Program-made: the position numbers and the translations under genes
Shown: one piece after another, positions 26,817-35,763 of the stretch
Numbering within the stretch: position 1 is the stretch's first letter
How the letters are laid out: every line of letters begins with the position of its first letter
Origin: Gammaproteobacteria bacterium 42_54_T18
Lineage (GTDB): Bacteria > Pseudomonadota > Gammaproteobacteria > Pseudomonadales > Ketobacteraceae
Length of the DNA: 53,256 nucleotides
Direction: 5' to 3'
Assembly: GCA_002163245.1 (NCBI GenBank)
Contig: MAAL01000183.1
Location: 1-53,256, forward strand
The notes under the pieces: model-generated
What the model was told of the DNA's origin: nothing
What the model saw: the letters and a program-made list of their open reading frames with translations, nothing else
The model's database searches: none

Positions 26817-29009
26817 TTAAAAGTCATACTTCACACCAATTGATGTTGTTCTTGGCTTGTTTGGTCGTGCACCATCAGGTGAGCGTGACACAATATGCTG
26901 TGTATCGAAGATGTTTTCGGTTTTAAGGAATACTTCGACATTTTCTTCTAGCTGGATGCGGCTAATGAAGTCTGCAACGAATAGAGATTCAGTTTCTAAG
27001 AACTCACCCTCTTTATCATTACAGCCTGCAACCGAGCACATACCATCAATATATTTCGCAACGAGGTAATTATTCCAACCACTATCATGCTCTAGACCTA
27101 CACGCACACTAGCAATTTGTTCAGGTACATCTTTTAATAAGTACCCCGACAAGAAATCTTTTTCAGTACTATCTTCTGTGTATTTCGCATCAGTATAGGT
27201 ATATGCAACATCTATCGGCAAATTGAACTCACCAGCAGATATGATCGTACTAACCTGCAACTCTACACCAGAGATTCTTGCATCGCCGCCAACAAGGGTT
27301 CCAGATTCAGCTCCATTTGAACATTCAGAGCCAACAGAACAGTTCTCCGTTTTATTAAAGAAATCACTATAAAAGGCAATTGCTTCAACAAAAACACTGT
27401 TGTTATTAAAACGTACTCCGGCTTCCCAGTTTTTACTCTCTTCCGGATCTTCGTTATCCTTTGCACCGCCACCTAACGGAGAGAACCCTTTGTGGACGCC
27501 AGCTAACACCTGCCACTGATCAGAAAGGTCATAAGTAAAGGATACGCCAGGTAACCAGATTGATGTGTCGTTGCTGGTTTTTGTCGGTGCATCCGTACGG
27601 GCTGTTGTACCATACTGTTTTCGGCTACTTTTTATATCTTCATAACGTAACGCTAGATTTACATTTAGCTCATCATTCACTTGCCAAGAATCGACAAACC
27701 AACCAGTTAGTGCGTCGGCGTGTTCTACCCTATTGTTACTACCAGAAACGTCATCAACAGCTACAACAGCAGGCGGTACGTACTCAAGCTCCCCTGTTGC
27801 TAATTGATTATATTCCTCAACAGGCTGAAAACGATCCATCTCATCATGATGTGCTCTAGCACCTACCGCAAACTGGTGATCACCAAAATCGATATCGAAA
27901 TTAAACTGAAGCCCTTGCGAAATATAATCGCGGTTGTTGTGCTTATATTCCAATTTATTTTCCGCGACAGTTCCGTCGAGTATATTTTGAGCATCTATAT
28001 TTCCTGCATTAGCAGCATCAATTAATTTAGAACCATTAACATCATAAAAATCACCGCTTTTCGCATCGTACTTAAACCAATCTCTCGAAAACTCATTCCG
28101 ATAAATTGTCGCCGTAGAAGTCACAGTATTTGACCACTGAAAAATATGCGTTAAGTTAACACCTTTGTGATCATTATCCATCTCATCGATGCTAGACAAC
28201 CCATAACGTCGATTCGGATCATTATCAAAATCATCATCCGTTAAACCAAGATAGGTTTCGTTAGACACCTCATCAGAACGTTGCAACTTCAATAAAACAC
28301 TCTGTCGCTCATCTTCCCAACCCAACTTCACTACATAGTCAGAAATATCATATTCGGGCTCATCTGAAGTACCGTCAATATCTTTAAAGCCATCACCGTC
28401 TCGCTGAACCGTTTCAATTGAAAGTCCCCAACCGTCCTTCTTGCCACCTACAAACGCATGAATATCCGTAGAACCACGCTGATTAATAGACAACACAGCT
28501 GAACCACCAAACTCTTCAGGGATTGGCGTAGATAACATGTTCACCACACCACCCGTAGTTTGCGGGCCATGGCGCAATAAAGGAGCACCTTTAAGCACTT
28601 CAAACATCGACATACGCATAGCAGTCGGGAAATAATAAGCAGCAGGGTTGGAGTAAGGTGCAGGGGCAATCAACACACCATCTTCCATCAATGTTATCTT
28701 CTCGCTACGCTCACTTGTTGCACCTCGAATACCGATATTAGGACGTAAACCCAAGCCATCCTCTTCTCGAATATAGATACCAGGTACCGTTTTTAAGGCT
28801 TGGTTGATATCTGTAACAACCCCAGTCTCTAATTGTTCAGCAGTAACAACAGCACCTGAACCAGGAAGGTTTCGAGCGTTTTCAGTACTACCAATAACAA
28901 CCATCTGTTCAATGCTTCTGGCATTAGCAGACTGTTCTGCAACGGCAGTTACCGCAGATAACGGCAATATGGCTAACGAAATACTTAAAGATAACAACGA
29001 CTTTTTCAA
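26817..29009 (-). CDS. TonB-dependent outer-membrane receptor, FecA-like
   Basis: A 730-residue outer-membrane receptor for an iron complex. A signal peptide spans about 1-24, followed by a TonB-box-like stretch (IEQMVVIGS) and the plug domain (about 45-150). Its motif PNIGIRGATSERSEKITLMEDGVLIAPAPYSNPAAYYFP resembles the ferric-dicitrate (FecA) branch. The barrel ends in YDF with a C-terminal Phe, as outer-membrane proteins do. There is no N-terminal signalling extension, so it should not control a FecIR-type sigma factor. Two Fur boxes lie just upstream, implying repression by iron. The adjacent TonB operon is the obvious energy source. The ligand could be another hydroxycarboxylate siderophore. 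Confidence 0.92.
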   Translation of the reverse strand: MKKSLLSLSISLAILPLSAVTAVAEQSANARSIEQMVVIGSTENARNLPGSGAVVTAEQLETGVVTDINQALKTVPGIYIREEDGLGLRPNIGIRGATSERSEKITLMEDGVLIAPAPYSNPAAYYFPTAMRMSMFEVLKGAPLLRHGPQTTGGVVNMLSTPIPEEFGGSAVLSINQRGSTDIHAFVGGKKDGWGLSIETVQRDGDGFKDIDGTSDEPEYDISDYVVKLGWEDERQSVLLKLQRSDEVSNETYLGLTDDDFDNDPNRRYGLSSIDEMDNDHKGVNLTHIFQWSNTVTSTATIYRNEFSRDWFKYDAKSGDFYDVNGSKLIDAANAGNIDAQNILDGTVAENKLEYKHNNRDYISQGLQFNFDIDFGDHQFAVGARAHHDEMDRFQPVEEYNQLATGELEYVPPAVVAVDDVSGSNNRVEHADALTGWFVDSWQVNDELNVNLALRYEDIKSSRKQYGTTARTDAPTKTSNDTSIWLPGVSFTYDLSDQWQVLAGVHKGFSPLGGGAKDNEDPEESKNWEAGVRFNNNSVFVEAIAFYSDFFNKTENCSVGSECSNGAESGTLVGGDARISGVELQVSTIISAGEFNLPIDVAYTYTDAKYTEDSTEKDFLSGYLLKDVPEQIASVRVGLEHDSGWNNYLVAKYIDGMCSVAGCNDKEGEFLETESLFVADFISRIQLEENVEVFLKTENIFDTQHIVSRSPDGARPNKPRTTSIGVKYDF

Positions 29010-29034
29010 CTTAAAACCCCCAATAAACTAAAAC

Positions 29035-29053
29035 AATGATATTGATTCTCATT
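29035..29053 (-). promoter_or_regulatory. Fur box 1 (receptor promoter)
   Basis: The 7-1-7 core TGATATT-G-ATTCTCA matches the TGATAAT-n-ATTATCA pattern at 12 of 14 positions. It is centred at 29044, 35 bp upstream of the receptor start. Confidence 0.75.
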
Positions 29054-29069
29054 CGTTGGGGCGAATATT

Positions 29070-29088
29070 AATAATAACGATTCTCATT
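29070..29088 (-). promoter_or_regulatory. Fur box 2 (receptor promoter)
   Basis: The core TAATAAC-G-ATTCTCA, centred at 29079, is a second Fur-like site sharing the half ATTCTCATT with box 1, 35 bp away. Confidence 0.65.
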
Positions 29089-29148
29089 GTCAATGATATA
29101 GGTTAATTTTAGGTCAGCGCCATGATAATTGGGCCGGAATTTGGAAAA

Positions 29149-30381
29149 TTAGAGGGTAGGTTCTTTTTCTAATTGAGCTAATGTATACCTTTCCCACTCT
29201 CTCGCGGCTTTGAAAGACTTCTTGTGTTCCTTAGCTTGACGAAATGCCTGCAGGGCAGCCTCTAACTTGCCTAAATTAACCAAGGAGAGCCCCCTCAGCA
29301 AAAAATTTTGACCGGGCAGTAACACCCCCCCTTTCGAACTGGCTTTTGTAGATGCCTGAACACAAGACTCATAATCAATCGCTTGATAAAACACACCTGC
29401 CAACCGGGCGAATAGCTCCCCGTCTCCCGATAACTTAGCCGCTTTTTGATACGCAGGGATTGCTTTGTCATGCTGGCCTGATTGAGACCACAAACCCGCC
29501 AGCAATGTTTGATGCTTTAGATTAAGCTTTAGATCCCCATTCGCCATTGCTTTCTCTAGAACAACAGCCGCTTTATGGGGCAATCCTTGCTCTAGAAACA
29601 TATAAGCCAAATTCAGCTGCTCCTTGCCTTTACCAAGCTCACCGTGCTCGTAAGCCGCATCAAAAGTTGTTAATCGCTTTCGATTCAAGCCTAGCTCCCC
29701 GTACAACCCCGCCAACTGTTTTAAATATTGAGGGTTCGGGTAATGCCGAAGTAACACCTCATAAGTCGCAACTGTATTTTTTATATCCTGTTTTGCAAAG
29801 TACAACGCAGCCTTAAGCTGTAACCAAGACTCTGGAACAGAAAACTGACTTGAGACAGTCTCGTGACGACTAATAGCTCTAATTACAAAATCCAAGGCCT
29901 CATCGTATTTCGACAATTGGTAATGCGCTTGTGCCAACATAATAAATGCAACGGCACTTGGCGACTTCACAGAATCTACCCACAATAATAAGCTGTTTAT
30001 TGAATCCTGGTATGCTTCCGATTGAAAATACAATTGCCCCAACACATAACGAGCATTAAGCACTAGCGCCTCTGGCACATCTTTTTGCTTTAGAACCTGC
30101 TGATAAGACTGAATAGCATTGGTGTACTGCCCTTTTGTGGCATAGACAAACCCTTGATAGTTCCACACCTGAGCCAGTGCATAACTTGACAGTCTTTTCT
30201 TTTTACTCAGCTTATCTAACACTGCTAACGCCTCGTCAAACGCCTCTTCAGCAACATAGTTTTGAGCTTTTGTAAGTTGCCTGAAAGTTTTGGCATCAAT
30301 GGCACCGGATGCCGCCTTCGCATTCACATGCTGGCCAGAAGCAATAACAACTAAAAACAAAAACAAACAAAGTGATCGCAT
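29149..30381 (-). CDS. TPR-repeat protein of the TonB operon
   Basis: A 410-residue periplasmic protein with a signal peptide (about 1-21) and roughly nine tetratricopeptide-like helix pairs, for example VWNYQGFVYATKGQYTNAIQSYQQVLK and LLAGLWSQSGQHDKAIPAYQKAAKLSGD. It is the last of six genes; its ATG overlaps the tonB stop in TAATG. TPR proteins commonly close this type of TonB cluster in marine gammaproteobacteria and may scaffold TonB or the receptor. The exact role is not established. Confidence 0.85.
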   Translation of the reverse strand: MRSLCLFLFLVVIASGQHVNAKAASGAIDAKTFRQLTKAQNYVAEEAFDEALAVLDKLSKKKRLSSYALAQVWNYQGFVYATKGQYTNAIQSYQQVLKQKDVPEALVLNARYVLGQLYFQSEAYQDSINSLLLWVDSVKSPSAVAFIMLAQAHYQLSKYDEALDFVIRAISRHETVSSQFSVPESWLQLKAALYFAKQDIKNTVATYEVLLRHYPNPQYLKQLAGLYGELGLNRKRLTTFDAAYEHGELGKGKEQLNLAYMFLEQGLPHKAAVVLEKAMANGDLKLNLKHQTLLAGLWSQSGQHDKAIPAYQKAAKLSGDGELFARLAGVFYQAIDYESCVQASTKASSKGGVLLPGQNFLLRGLSLVNLGKLEAALQAFRQAKEHKKSFKAAREWERYTLAQLEKEPTL

Positions 30382-30998
30382 TATTTCTCCATCCTAAAAA
30401 CGATCTTTGTACGTACACCAAAAACCTCAACGGGATCGCCGTTCTCTACCCTCGGTTTATATTTGTAGCCTTTTGCAGAGCGTTTAGCCGCAGAGTTAAA
30501 AATATTACTGGGGCTCGACTCAACCACAATAATGTCTTTAACCCCTCCTAGTTTCGTAACGGTATATTCTAAAACAACAAAACCTTCAATTCCTCGCCGG
30601 GATGCTCTACGGGGATATTCTGGCGCTAATTTACTCATCGGTAAATATTCACCATCCGACGCTTGCAACCCTAGGCCAATAGACAAATCCATCTTCCCTG
30701 TTAGCTGATCCGGCGTCATCACCGAAAGCGCTGATGTGTCTACTTTTTGTTGAACCAATTGCTGTTGAGGCATTATTTGTTCGGGTTCTTTAAGTACCTT
30801 TGGTTTTTTAGGCTTATCAATAAGTCGCCGCGTCTCAATGTCAACATCCGGCATTAGGATGTTGGGCAACGAGACAGTCCGCCCTATCAGCCTATCTCCA
30901 TCTGACGATGAAATCAGCATAGCCATCAGTGTTAATAAACATAGAGTAACGAATGCAGCAACGGGAAGAACAAGCAATGTTCGCTGTAGAACATTCAT
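30381..30998 (-). CDS. tonB: TonB energy-transducing protein
   Basis: A 205-residue TonB. One N-terminal membrane helix (about 10-30) anchors it in the inner membrane. A Pro/Lys-containing periplasmic linker (about 60-90) is shorter than in E. coli TonB, as in TonB2-type proteins. The C-terminal domain (about 118-205) begins PEYPRRASRRGIEGFVVLEYTV and ends with the RTKIVFRMEK strand. It carries proton-motive energy from ExbB/ExbD to outer-membrane receptors. It overlaps exbD by one base (TGATG). Confidence 0.92.
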   Translation of the reverse strand: MNVLQRTLLVLPVAAFVTLCLLTLMAMLISSSDGDRLIGRTVSLPNILMPDVDIETRRLIDKPKKPKVLKEPEQIMPQQQLVQQKVDTSALSVMTPDQLTGKMDLSIGLGLQASDGEYLPMSKLAPEYPRRASRRGIEGFVVLEYTVTKLGGVKDIIVVESSPSNIFNSAAKRSAKGYKYKPRVENGDPVEVFGVRTKIVFRMEK

Positions 30999-31426
30999 CA
31001 GTTTTGTTTGGCCGCAGTAGTCGCCAATGAAATCTTGCTAGGTACAACGACTTCTCTTGCCGCGTCCAATACCGCAGTAAAGGTCTTTATTGATGAATGT
31101 TCATCCGCCTGAATCACAAGCCCGCCTTCAGGGCTTTCAGCGTGTAACCGCTCAATATTGGCCCGCACCGCTCGCACATCAACTTGCCTTTTATCAATCC
31201 AAATGCTGTTATCCGCGCTAATGGCAACTAAGATAGTGGCATTATCTTTTTGTGCAGCAGTCTGTGACTCTGGCCGATTCACCTCAACACCTGACTCTTT
31301 AATAAAGGATGCTGTAACAATAAAAAATATCAGCATGATAAACACCACATCCAACATAGGTGTTAAATCAATGGCACTATCTTCTTCACTATCGTTTTGG
31401 TAAAGATAACTACGTCGTCGACTCAT
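30998..31426 (-). CDS. exbD: ExbD, TonB-system proton channel subunit
   Basis: A 142-residue ExbD/TolR-family protein. The motif AIDLTPMLDVVFIMLIFFIVTASF (about 17-40) is the single membrane helix and includes the protonatable Asp of the channel. A periplasmic domain follows (GLVIQADEHSSIKTFTAVLDAAREV). Its start overlaps the exbB stop in ATGA, so the two are translationally coupled. Confidence 0.93.
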   Translation of the reverse strand: MSRRRSYLYQNDSEEDSAIDLTPMLDVVFIMLIFFIVTASFIKESGVEVNRPESQTAAQKDNATILVAISADNSIWIDKRQVDVRAVRANIERLHAESPEGGLVIQADEHSSIKTFTAVLDAAREVVVPSKISLATTAAKQN

Positions 31427-31962
31427 AAATGATGATCCAATATTAAGTTCTCTTCAATGAGCTGGGACTCAGCCTTGGCAGTTCGAGTTATTGAGATATT
31501 AGCGAACACACCAGACAACGCTGCAACCATACCTGCCATTGTGGGTATGGTTGCTTTTGAAACCCCTGCAGCCATCAGCTTTGCATCGCCACCGCCAGAC
31601 ACTGCTAACACTGTAAATACATCAATCATACCCGTCACCGTACCTAACAGGCCAAACAGCGGACACAGTGCTATCAATGTTCTGATTAGCGACAAATTGC
31701 GACCAATCAATACGCGGCTTTCAGATATCCACTGTTGACGTGTAACAATAGCGTTCCAAGATGAGCGCTCATCTCGTGCTAGCCACTGCTGCTCCAGCGT
31801 ATAGAAATGTTTTTTATAGTCTCCACGCAAGAACCACAAGCGTTCTAACATTAACACCCACAACACAAACGTTACTACTGCGATAAGCCACAATACCGGG
31901 CCACCCGCAGAGAAAAATTTCTCTAACGTTTGCAACAAATCTAATAAGAATAACTGCATCAA
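31423..31962 (-). CDS. exbB: ExbB, MotA/TolQ/ExbB-family channel subunit
   Basis: A 179-residue inner-membrane protein with three hydrophobic helices. The family signature LIRTLIALCPLFGLLGTVTGMIDVFTVLA is at about 91-119, followed by the conserved ATIPTMAGMVAALSGVFANI helix. Such short ExbBs partner with a longer ExbB-like protein and ExbD in TonB2-type systems. The TTG at 31962 abuts the previous stop; the next codon, ATG 31959, may be the real start. Confidence 0.92.
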   Translation of the reverse strand: MMQLFLLDLLQTLEKFFSAGGPVLWLIAVVTFVLWVLMLERLWFLRGDYKKHFYTLEQQWLARDERSSWNAIVTRQQWISESRVLIGRNLSLIRTLIALCPLFGLLGTVTGMIDVFTVLAVSGGGDAKLMAAGVSKATIPTMAGMVAALSGVFANISITRTAKAESQLIEENLILDHHL

Positions 31963-33351
31963 TTAGCGACCTGTGCGAGAGGCTATAATACCCGCACTTT
32001 GTTCTTCCAATATATGCAAAATGTTTTTAGCTTTCCCTAACAACAATGTATGTAACAACAGTATTGGAATAGCGACAATCAAACCTAGTACGGTTGTCAC
32101 CAACGCACTAGAAATACCTCCAGCCATTGCTTTAGGGTCTCCAGCCCCATATACAGTAATCGCCTGAAAGACAATAATCATCCCAGTAACCGTCCCCAAC
32201 AACCCTAATAGAGGCGCTACCATTGCAATAATTTTTAACACTGGCAATCCAATTTCAATCGCTGGTCGCTCTTTTAATATAGCCTCATCCAGCTTCAAAT
32301 CTAGACCATCAGTGTCTAATTCGGGGTGATCTTCCGCTACTTTAAGAATTCGACCAAGCGCATTATTCGCATTGACATTACTATCCGCAAGTTGCCGCTT
32401 AATAGAGCTCGCTACGTTTGACAGCCCCAAAAAGCGCCACAGTGCAATCAGCAATCCAATACAGCCAACAACACTAATCACATAACCCACAACCTTACCT
32501 TGATGCCAACGCTCCAACCACGTAGGTGTATTGATTAGTGCTTTTAACAATCCCCCGCCTGCGGGCCCGGTAGGATCAACTCCCAAAGCATAAACACCAC
32601 CTCCTAGCTGAACAGCTTCAATACCGTCAACATAACCCACTGGCTGTCGTGGCAATGCGTAAACTCGAGCTGTATCTGAATCAAACCCTAAGTATTCACC
32701 TTCAGAAATCAGGTTAAACGTACCAACACGAACAACCTCACGATTCTCTTGCGTTCCGACTGATGTCGTAAATTTGCTCACCCTACCTGATTCCGTCATC
32801 TCTCGGTGCAACTCGTACCAAAATGCTTCAATCTCTTGAATACTTGGAAGATCAACACCGGTGTTCATTTTTTTAATAAGCTGATCGAGAAACGGCTTTC
32901 GATCATCAAATTCTGCTGAAGTAATAGACATTGTTAAATGACTTCGCATATCACCCGCCGCACCGGTTAAATGACCAAATAGCTCTTTTAAGGAACCCAA
33001 CCGCTCATCACGTAGCCTTTTTTTCTCTTTAACAAGCGTTTCGTTGTCATTAAACGCTGATTCGAGAGTTTCACTTTTTGCCTCTAACGCTGCAATTTTT
33101 GCGTTGGCTACATCTATCAATCTTTGACGATCAACTTTCGCTTTTAAAAACTCCGCTTCTCGTTGCTTATTTCGTTGCTTATCTCGGCTACGCCCTTGTT
33201 TAACTTCTTGGAGTAATATATCTAACGATAGCTTTTTTGATGATTCCGACGTTGTTGCTGAAGAATTCTTTTGCTCATCAGCGGTACTACTTATAGACAT
33301 AAGGGAAAAGGCAATAAGCATCAATAACCGTAACGTTTTTGCTATATTCAT
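31963..33351 (-). CDS. Long ExbB-like protein with periplasmic coiled-coil domain (TtpC-like)
   Basis: A 462-residue protein with two parts. A signal peptide (about 1-24) and a periplasmic, charged coiled-coil region (about 40-130) lead to a folded domain up to about 270. Then come membrane helices of the MotA/TolQ/ExbB family (about 275-440), with the signature PVLKIIAMVAPLLGLLGTVTGMI and ALVTTVLGLIVAIPILLLHTLLL. This is the architecture of TtpC, the fourth component of the Vibrio TonB2 system, which is needed for energy transfer to TonB2. Its ATG overlaps the DUF3450 gene stop in TAATG. Confidence 0.88.
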   Translation of the reverse strand: MNIAKTLRLLMLIAFSLMSISSTADEQKNSSATTSESSKKLSLDILLQEVKQGRSRDKQRNKQREAEFLKAKVDRQRLIDVANAKIAALEAKSETLESAFNDNETLVKEKKRLRDERLGSLKELFGHLTGAAGDMRSHLTMSITSAEFDDRKPFLDQLIKKMNTGVDLPSIQEIEAFWYELHREMTESGRVSKFTTSVGTQENREVVRVGTFNLISEGEYLGFDSDTARVYALPRQPVGYVDGIEAVQLGGGVYALGVDPTGPAGGGLLKALINTPTWLERWHQGKVVGYVISVVGCIGLLIALWRFLGLSNVASSIKRQLADSNVNANNALGRILKVAEDHPELDTDGLDLKLDEAILKERPAIEIGLPVLKIIAMVAPLLGLLGTVTGMIIVFQAITVYGAGDPKAMAGGISSALVTTVLGLIVAIPILLLHTLLLGKAKNILHILEEQSAGIIASRTGR

Positions 33352-34112
33352 TAGAGCACTCCCCCTTTAGCTGAGATAGGCAACACCAACATACCTATAG
33401 GAGCTTGCTTATTCGCCATTTTTAAGCCTTCTCGAACTGCATTCCTGTAAATGTTATTATCCAACTGCTGCCATGACTTTGTCTTGTTATCCCAGGCTGC
33501 TGTTATGGCGGTATCTTTAGATTGAGAAACGAGAGCAATTCGCCCGACTCTTAACACATCAACCTCATACCCTACACCACCAATGATGGCAATATCTTGG
33601 TAGCTATCGACCTTACGACCGTATTCATTTTCAATTTGATAGGCTTCTATAATCTGTCTAAATTTTTCCGCTACATTTATATCTGCCGCGACCAAATTCT
33701 CTTCTATCGTAGATAAACGCTCTCTACGCTCTGTCATATGAAACGGTAAGTCCAACTCAATGAAATCACTTAAACTTTTCACCATTTTAACAACCAAGGG
33801 GGTCATCTGGCGCTCTATCGAAGCCACCTCAGAAATAGACGCATCGTACTTTGTGATAAGCTCTTGTTGATTCTGTATTTGTTCGCTGAGTTGCTTGTTA
33901 TAGGTTTCTAAACCCTCTATTTGTTTTTGTAGAAGGCGATATTCACGTAATTGACCCTGAGTGGTTTCTGACAAACGATCCACACGAACCTGGGACGCCT
34001 TACCTTCTACAACCTTTGCGCTACCAGTATCCTGGATGTCCGTTAGCGTATCCGCAACACTTGGAGGAGCCGGCAAGAATAGAGCCATACCCAGTGTTAT
34101 GCTTAATGTCAT
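33351..34112 (-). CDS. DUF3450-family periplasmic protein, first gene of the TonB operon
   Basis: Predicted as 253 residues from ATG 34112, which is preceded by AAGG at good spacing and opens a signal peptide (MTLSITLGMALFLPAPPSVA). The frame stays open upstream to a TTG at 34265, but that would put 51 extra residues before the signal peptide. After it comes a long coiled coil (about 45-100, LREYRLLQKQIEGLETYNKQ) and then the DUF3450 region (FIELDLPFHMTERRERL, YGRKVDSYQD, VDVLRVGRIALV). These proteins regularly precede ttpC-exbB-exbD-tonB. It probably forms part of the periplasmic arm of the TonB complex; the precise role is unknown. Confidence 0.85.
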   Translation of the reverse strand: MTLSITLGMALFLPAPPSVADTLTDIQDTGSAKVVEGKASQVRVDRLSETTQGQLREYRLLQKQIEGLETYNKQLSEQIQNQQELITKYDASISEVASIERQMTPLVVKMVKSLSDFIELDLPFHMTERRERLSTIEENLVAADINVAEKFRQIIEAYQIENEYGRKVDSYQDIAIIGGVGYEVDVLRVGRIALVSQSKDTAITAAWDNKTKSWQQLDNNIYRNAVREGLKMANKQAPIGMLVLPISAKGGVL

Positions 34113-34406
34113 ACATAACCTTGCTTTACTATCTACGCTCAGCGAGGATAAAAACGTAAGCAGAACTCCCACGCTTCCAAAACCTGATTTATCAACATTC
34201 ACCTTGCTCAAACCTTCCACCTTATTCACAACACATTCATAAGCCGCTGATAATAACAAATACAAATGAGAATTATAAGCAGCTACGATTACCCCATATC
34301 AACTATTGGATAGAAAAATAGCTACTCATAAGTTAAGACGGTGACTACAATCACGGATTGCTAATTAAACCGGTCACCTAGACGACCACTCACATGACTA
34401 TAGCTT
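34113..34406. other. Intergenic region upstream of the TonB operon
   Basis: About 294 bp between the divergent DUF3450 and DHH genes, including the open but probably untranslated extension of the former. A weak Fur-like core, TGAGAAT-T-ATAAGCA (34267-34281), shares its first half with the receptor's sites and could place the operon under iron control. The match in the second half is poor. No other signal was seen. Confidence 0.35.
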
Positions 34407-35393
34407 ATGACTGCATTTGATATATTTAACGGGGATGCCGATGGTATTTGCTCTCTTTTACAGCTACGACTAGATTCACCTAGAGAAGCAGAGCTCATAA
34501 CCGGCGTTAAACGCAAAGTAGACTTACTAAATGCGCTATCCATTCAAAACACCATACATCAAGGTGATGAAATCACTGTCCTCGATGTATCAATGCTCAA
34601 AAACCAACCAGGGCTTGAATCCGCACTAACAAAAGGCGCCCATGTGTTTTACGCGGATCATCACCAGTCGGGAGATATTCCAAAACACCCAAACTTAACG
34701 GCTCATATCAATCTTTCCCCCAATACTTGCACTGGCCTGATCATCAACAGCCACTTAGAGGGACGTTATTTATTATGGGCCCTAACAGCAGCGTTTGGTG
34801 ACAATCTCATTGATAGAGCTAATACTCTAGGAGAGCAACATAATATCGATAGTAAAACATTAGAGTTGATACAAAAACTTGGTATATACATTAACTACAA
34901 TGGATACGGTGCAAGCTTAGAAGATCTTTTTTACCACCCGTCAGCACTATTTAATATTTTACTACCCTATTCCTCACCGATCGATTTTATTGAAGATGGA
35001 CACGATGCGTTCAAAACACTAGAAGAAGGCTATCAGTCTGATTTCAGTCGTGCGAATTTTGCAGACATTATCCATAAAACAGAACAAACCGCTGCATATT
35101 TACTACCCGATGAACGCTGGGCTAGAAGAGTAAGTGGCGTATTTGGCAACGATTTAGCAAACCAAGCACCTGACAGTGCTCATGCAGTTTTAACGGAACA
35201 AACAAAGGATGGACAAAAAGGTTACTTAATCAGTATCCGTGCACCACTAAACAATAAATGTCATGCAGATACACTGGCCAGTAAATTCCCCTCTGGCGGT
35301 GGCAGAAAAGCGGCAGCAGGTATAAATTTCTTACCCGAAGCGCAACTATCAACATTTTTACAGCATTTTGAATCTCAATATCAAAACACTTGA
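34407..35393 (+). CDS. DHH-family phosphoesterase-like protein
   Basis: A 328-residue cytoplasmic protein of the DHH superfamily, which hydrolyses phosphodiesters using two metals. The N-terminal motif DIFNGDADGICSLLQL (about 4-19) supplies the first Asp residues, VLDVSM (about 58) the next, and FYADHHQSG (about 83) is the DHH motif itself. The C-terminal glycine-rich SGGGRKAAAGINFLP (about 297-311) corresponds to the GGGHxxAAG motif of DHHA1 domains, with Arg-Lys in place of His. That change may alter substrate binding. Function unknown; oligonucleotide or cyclic-dinucleotide hydrolases are the nearest described relatives. Confidence 0.85.
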   Translation: MTAFDIFNGDADGICSLLQLRLDSPREAELITGVKRKVDLLNALSIQNTIHQGDEITVLDVSMLKNQPGLESALTKGAHVFYADHHQSGDIPKHPNLTAHINLSPNTCTGLIINSHLEGRYLLWALTAAFGDNLIDRANTLGEQHNIDSKTLELIQKLGIYINYNGYGASLEDLFYHPSALFNILLPYSSPIDFIEDGHDAFKTLEEGYQSDFSRANFADIIHKTEQTAAYLLPDERWARRVSGVFGNDLANQAPDSAHAVLTEQTKDGQKGYLISIRAPLNNKCHADTLASKFPSGGGRKAAAGINFLPEAQLSTFLQHFESQYQNT

Positions 35394-35409
35394 ATGCTGA
35401 ATAGAAGAA

Positions 35410-35595
35410 TTATTCCTTATCCTTGTTGGACAACCACTGATCAAACATCGGTGGTGGCGTGGCTGGTGCATAAATAGTAAATGCGGAGTATTGATCTTGA
35501 TGAGGTTTATTAACCACAATATTGCTCAGCACGACAAAAAACACTGCTGATAACAATGAAATAATAACACCCTGTAATGCAAAATGAATTTTCAT
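35410..35595 (-). CDS. Small membrane protein of unknown function (61 aa)
   Basis: A 61-residue protein with one N-terminal hydrophobic helix (about 6-27), then a short soluble tail with a Pro-rich turn (APATPPPMFDQW). AGGAA stands seven bases before ATG 35595, which supports real expression. It converges on the DHH gene with a 16-bp gap. No family recognised. Confidence 0.55.
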   Translation of the reverse strand: MKIHFALQGVIISLLSAVFFVVLSNIVVNKPHQDQYSAFTIYAPATPPPMFDQWLSNKDKE

Positions 35596-35740
35596 AGAAT
35601 ATTTCCTTTTTCTCTATTCCCAATCCCTGGGTAGACATCCGACAAAAGCCCTACCCTTCCAGATTGTAGGTTAGATGAAAATTATGTCAAATATGCTTCA
35701 GACTGCATTAAATTGCCTATAAGGCAGGCAGTTGATTATA

Positions 35741-35746
35741 TATAAT
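35741..35746 (+). promoter_or_regulatory. Possible -10 element of the thioesterase gene
   Basis: A consensus TATAAT lies 18 bp before the first ATG of the thioesterase. No convincing -35 sits at 16-18 bp. Transcription from here would leave only about 11 nt before ATG 35764, which slightly favours ATG 35782 as the start. Confidence 0.35.
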
Positions 35747-35763
35747 ACCTTCCCGAATTTAAA

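Noticed and set aside
27560-28025. Plus-strand ORFs opposite the TonB-dependent receptor
   Set aside because: They lie fully inside a well-supported gene and show no family features or ribosome sites.
34113-34265. 51-codon N-terminal extension of the DUF3450 protein
   Set aside because: It would place a long stretch before an evident signal peptide, starts with TTG without a ribosome site, and overlaps the Fur-like site.
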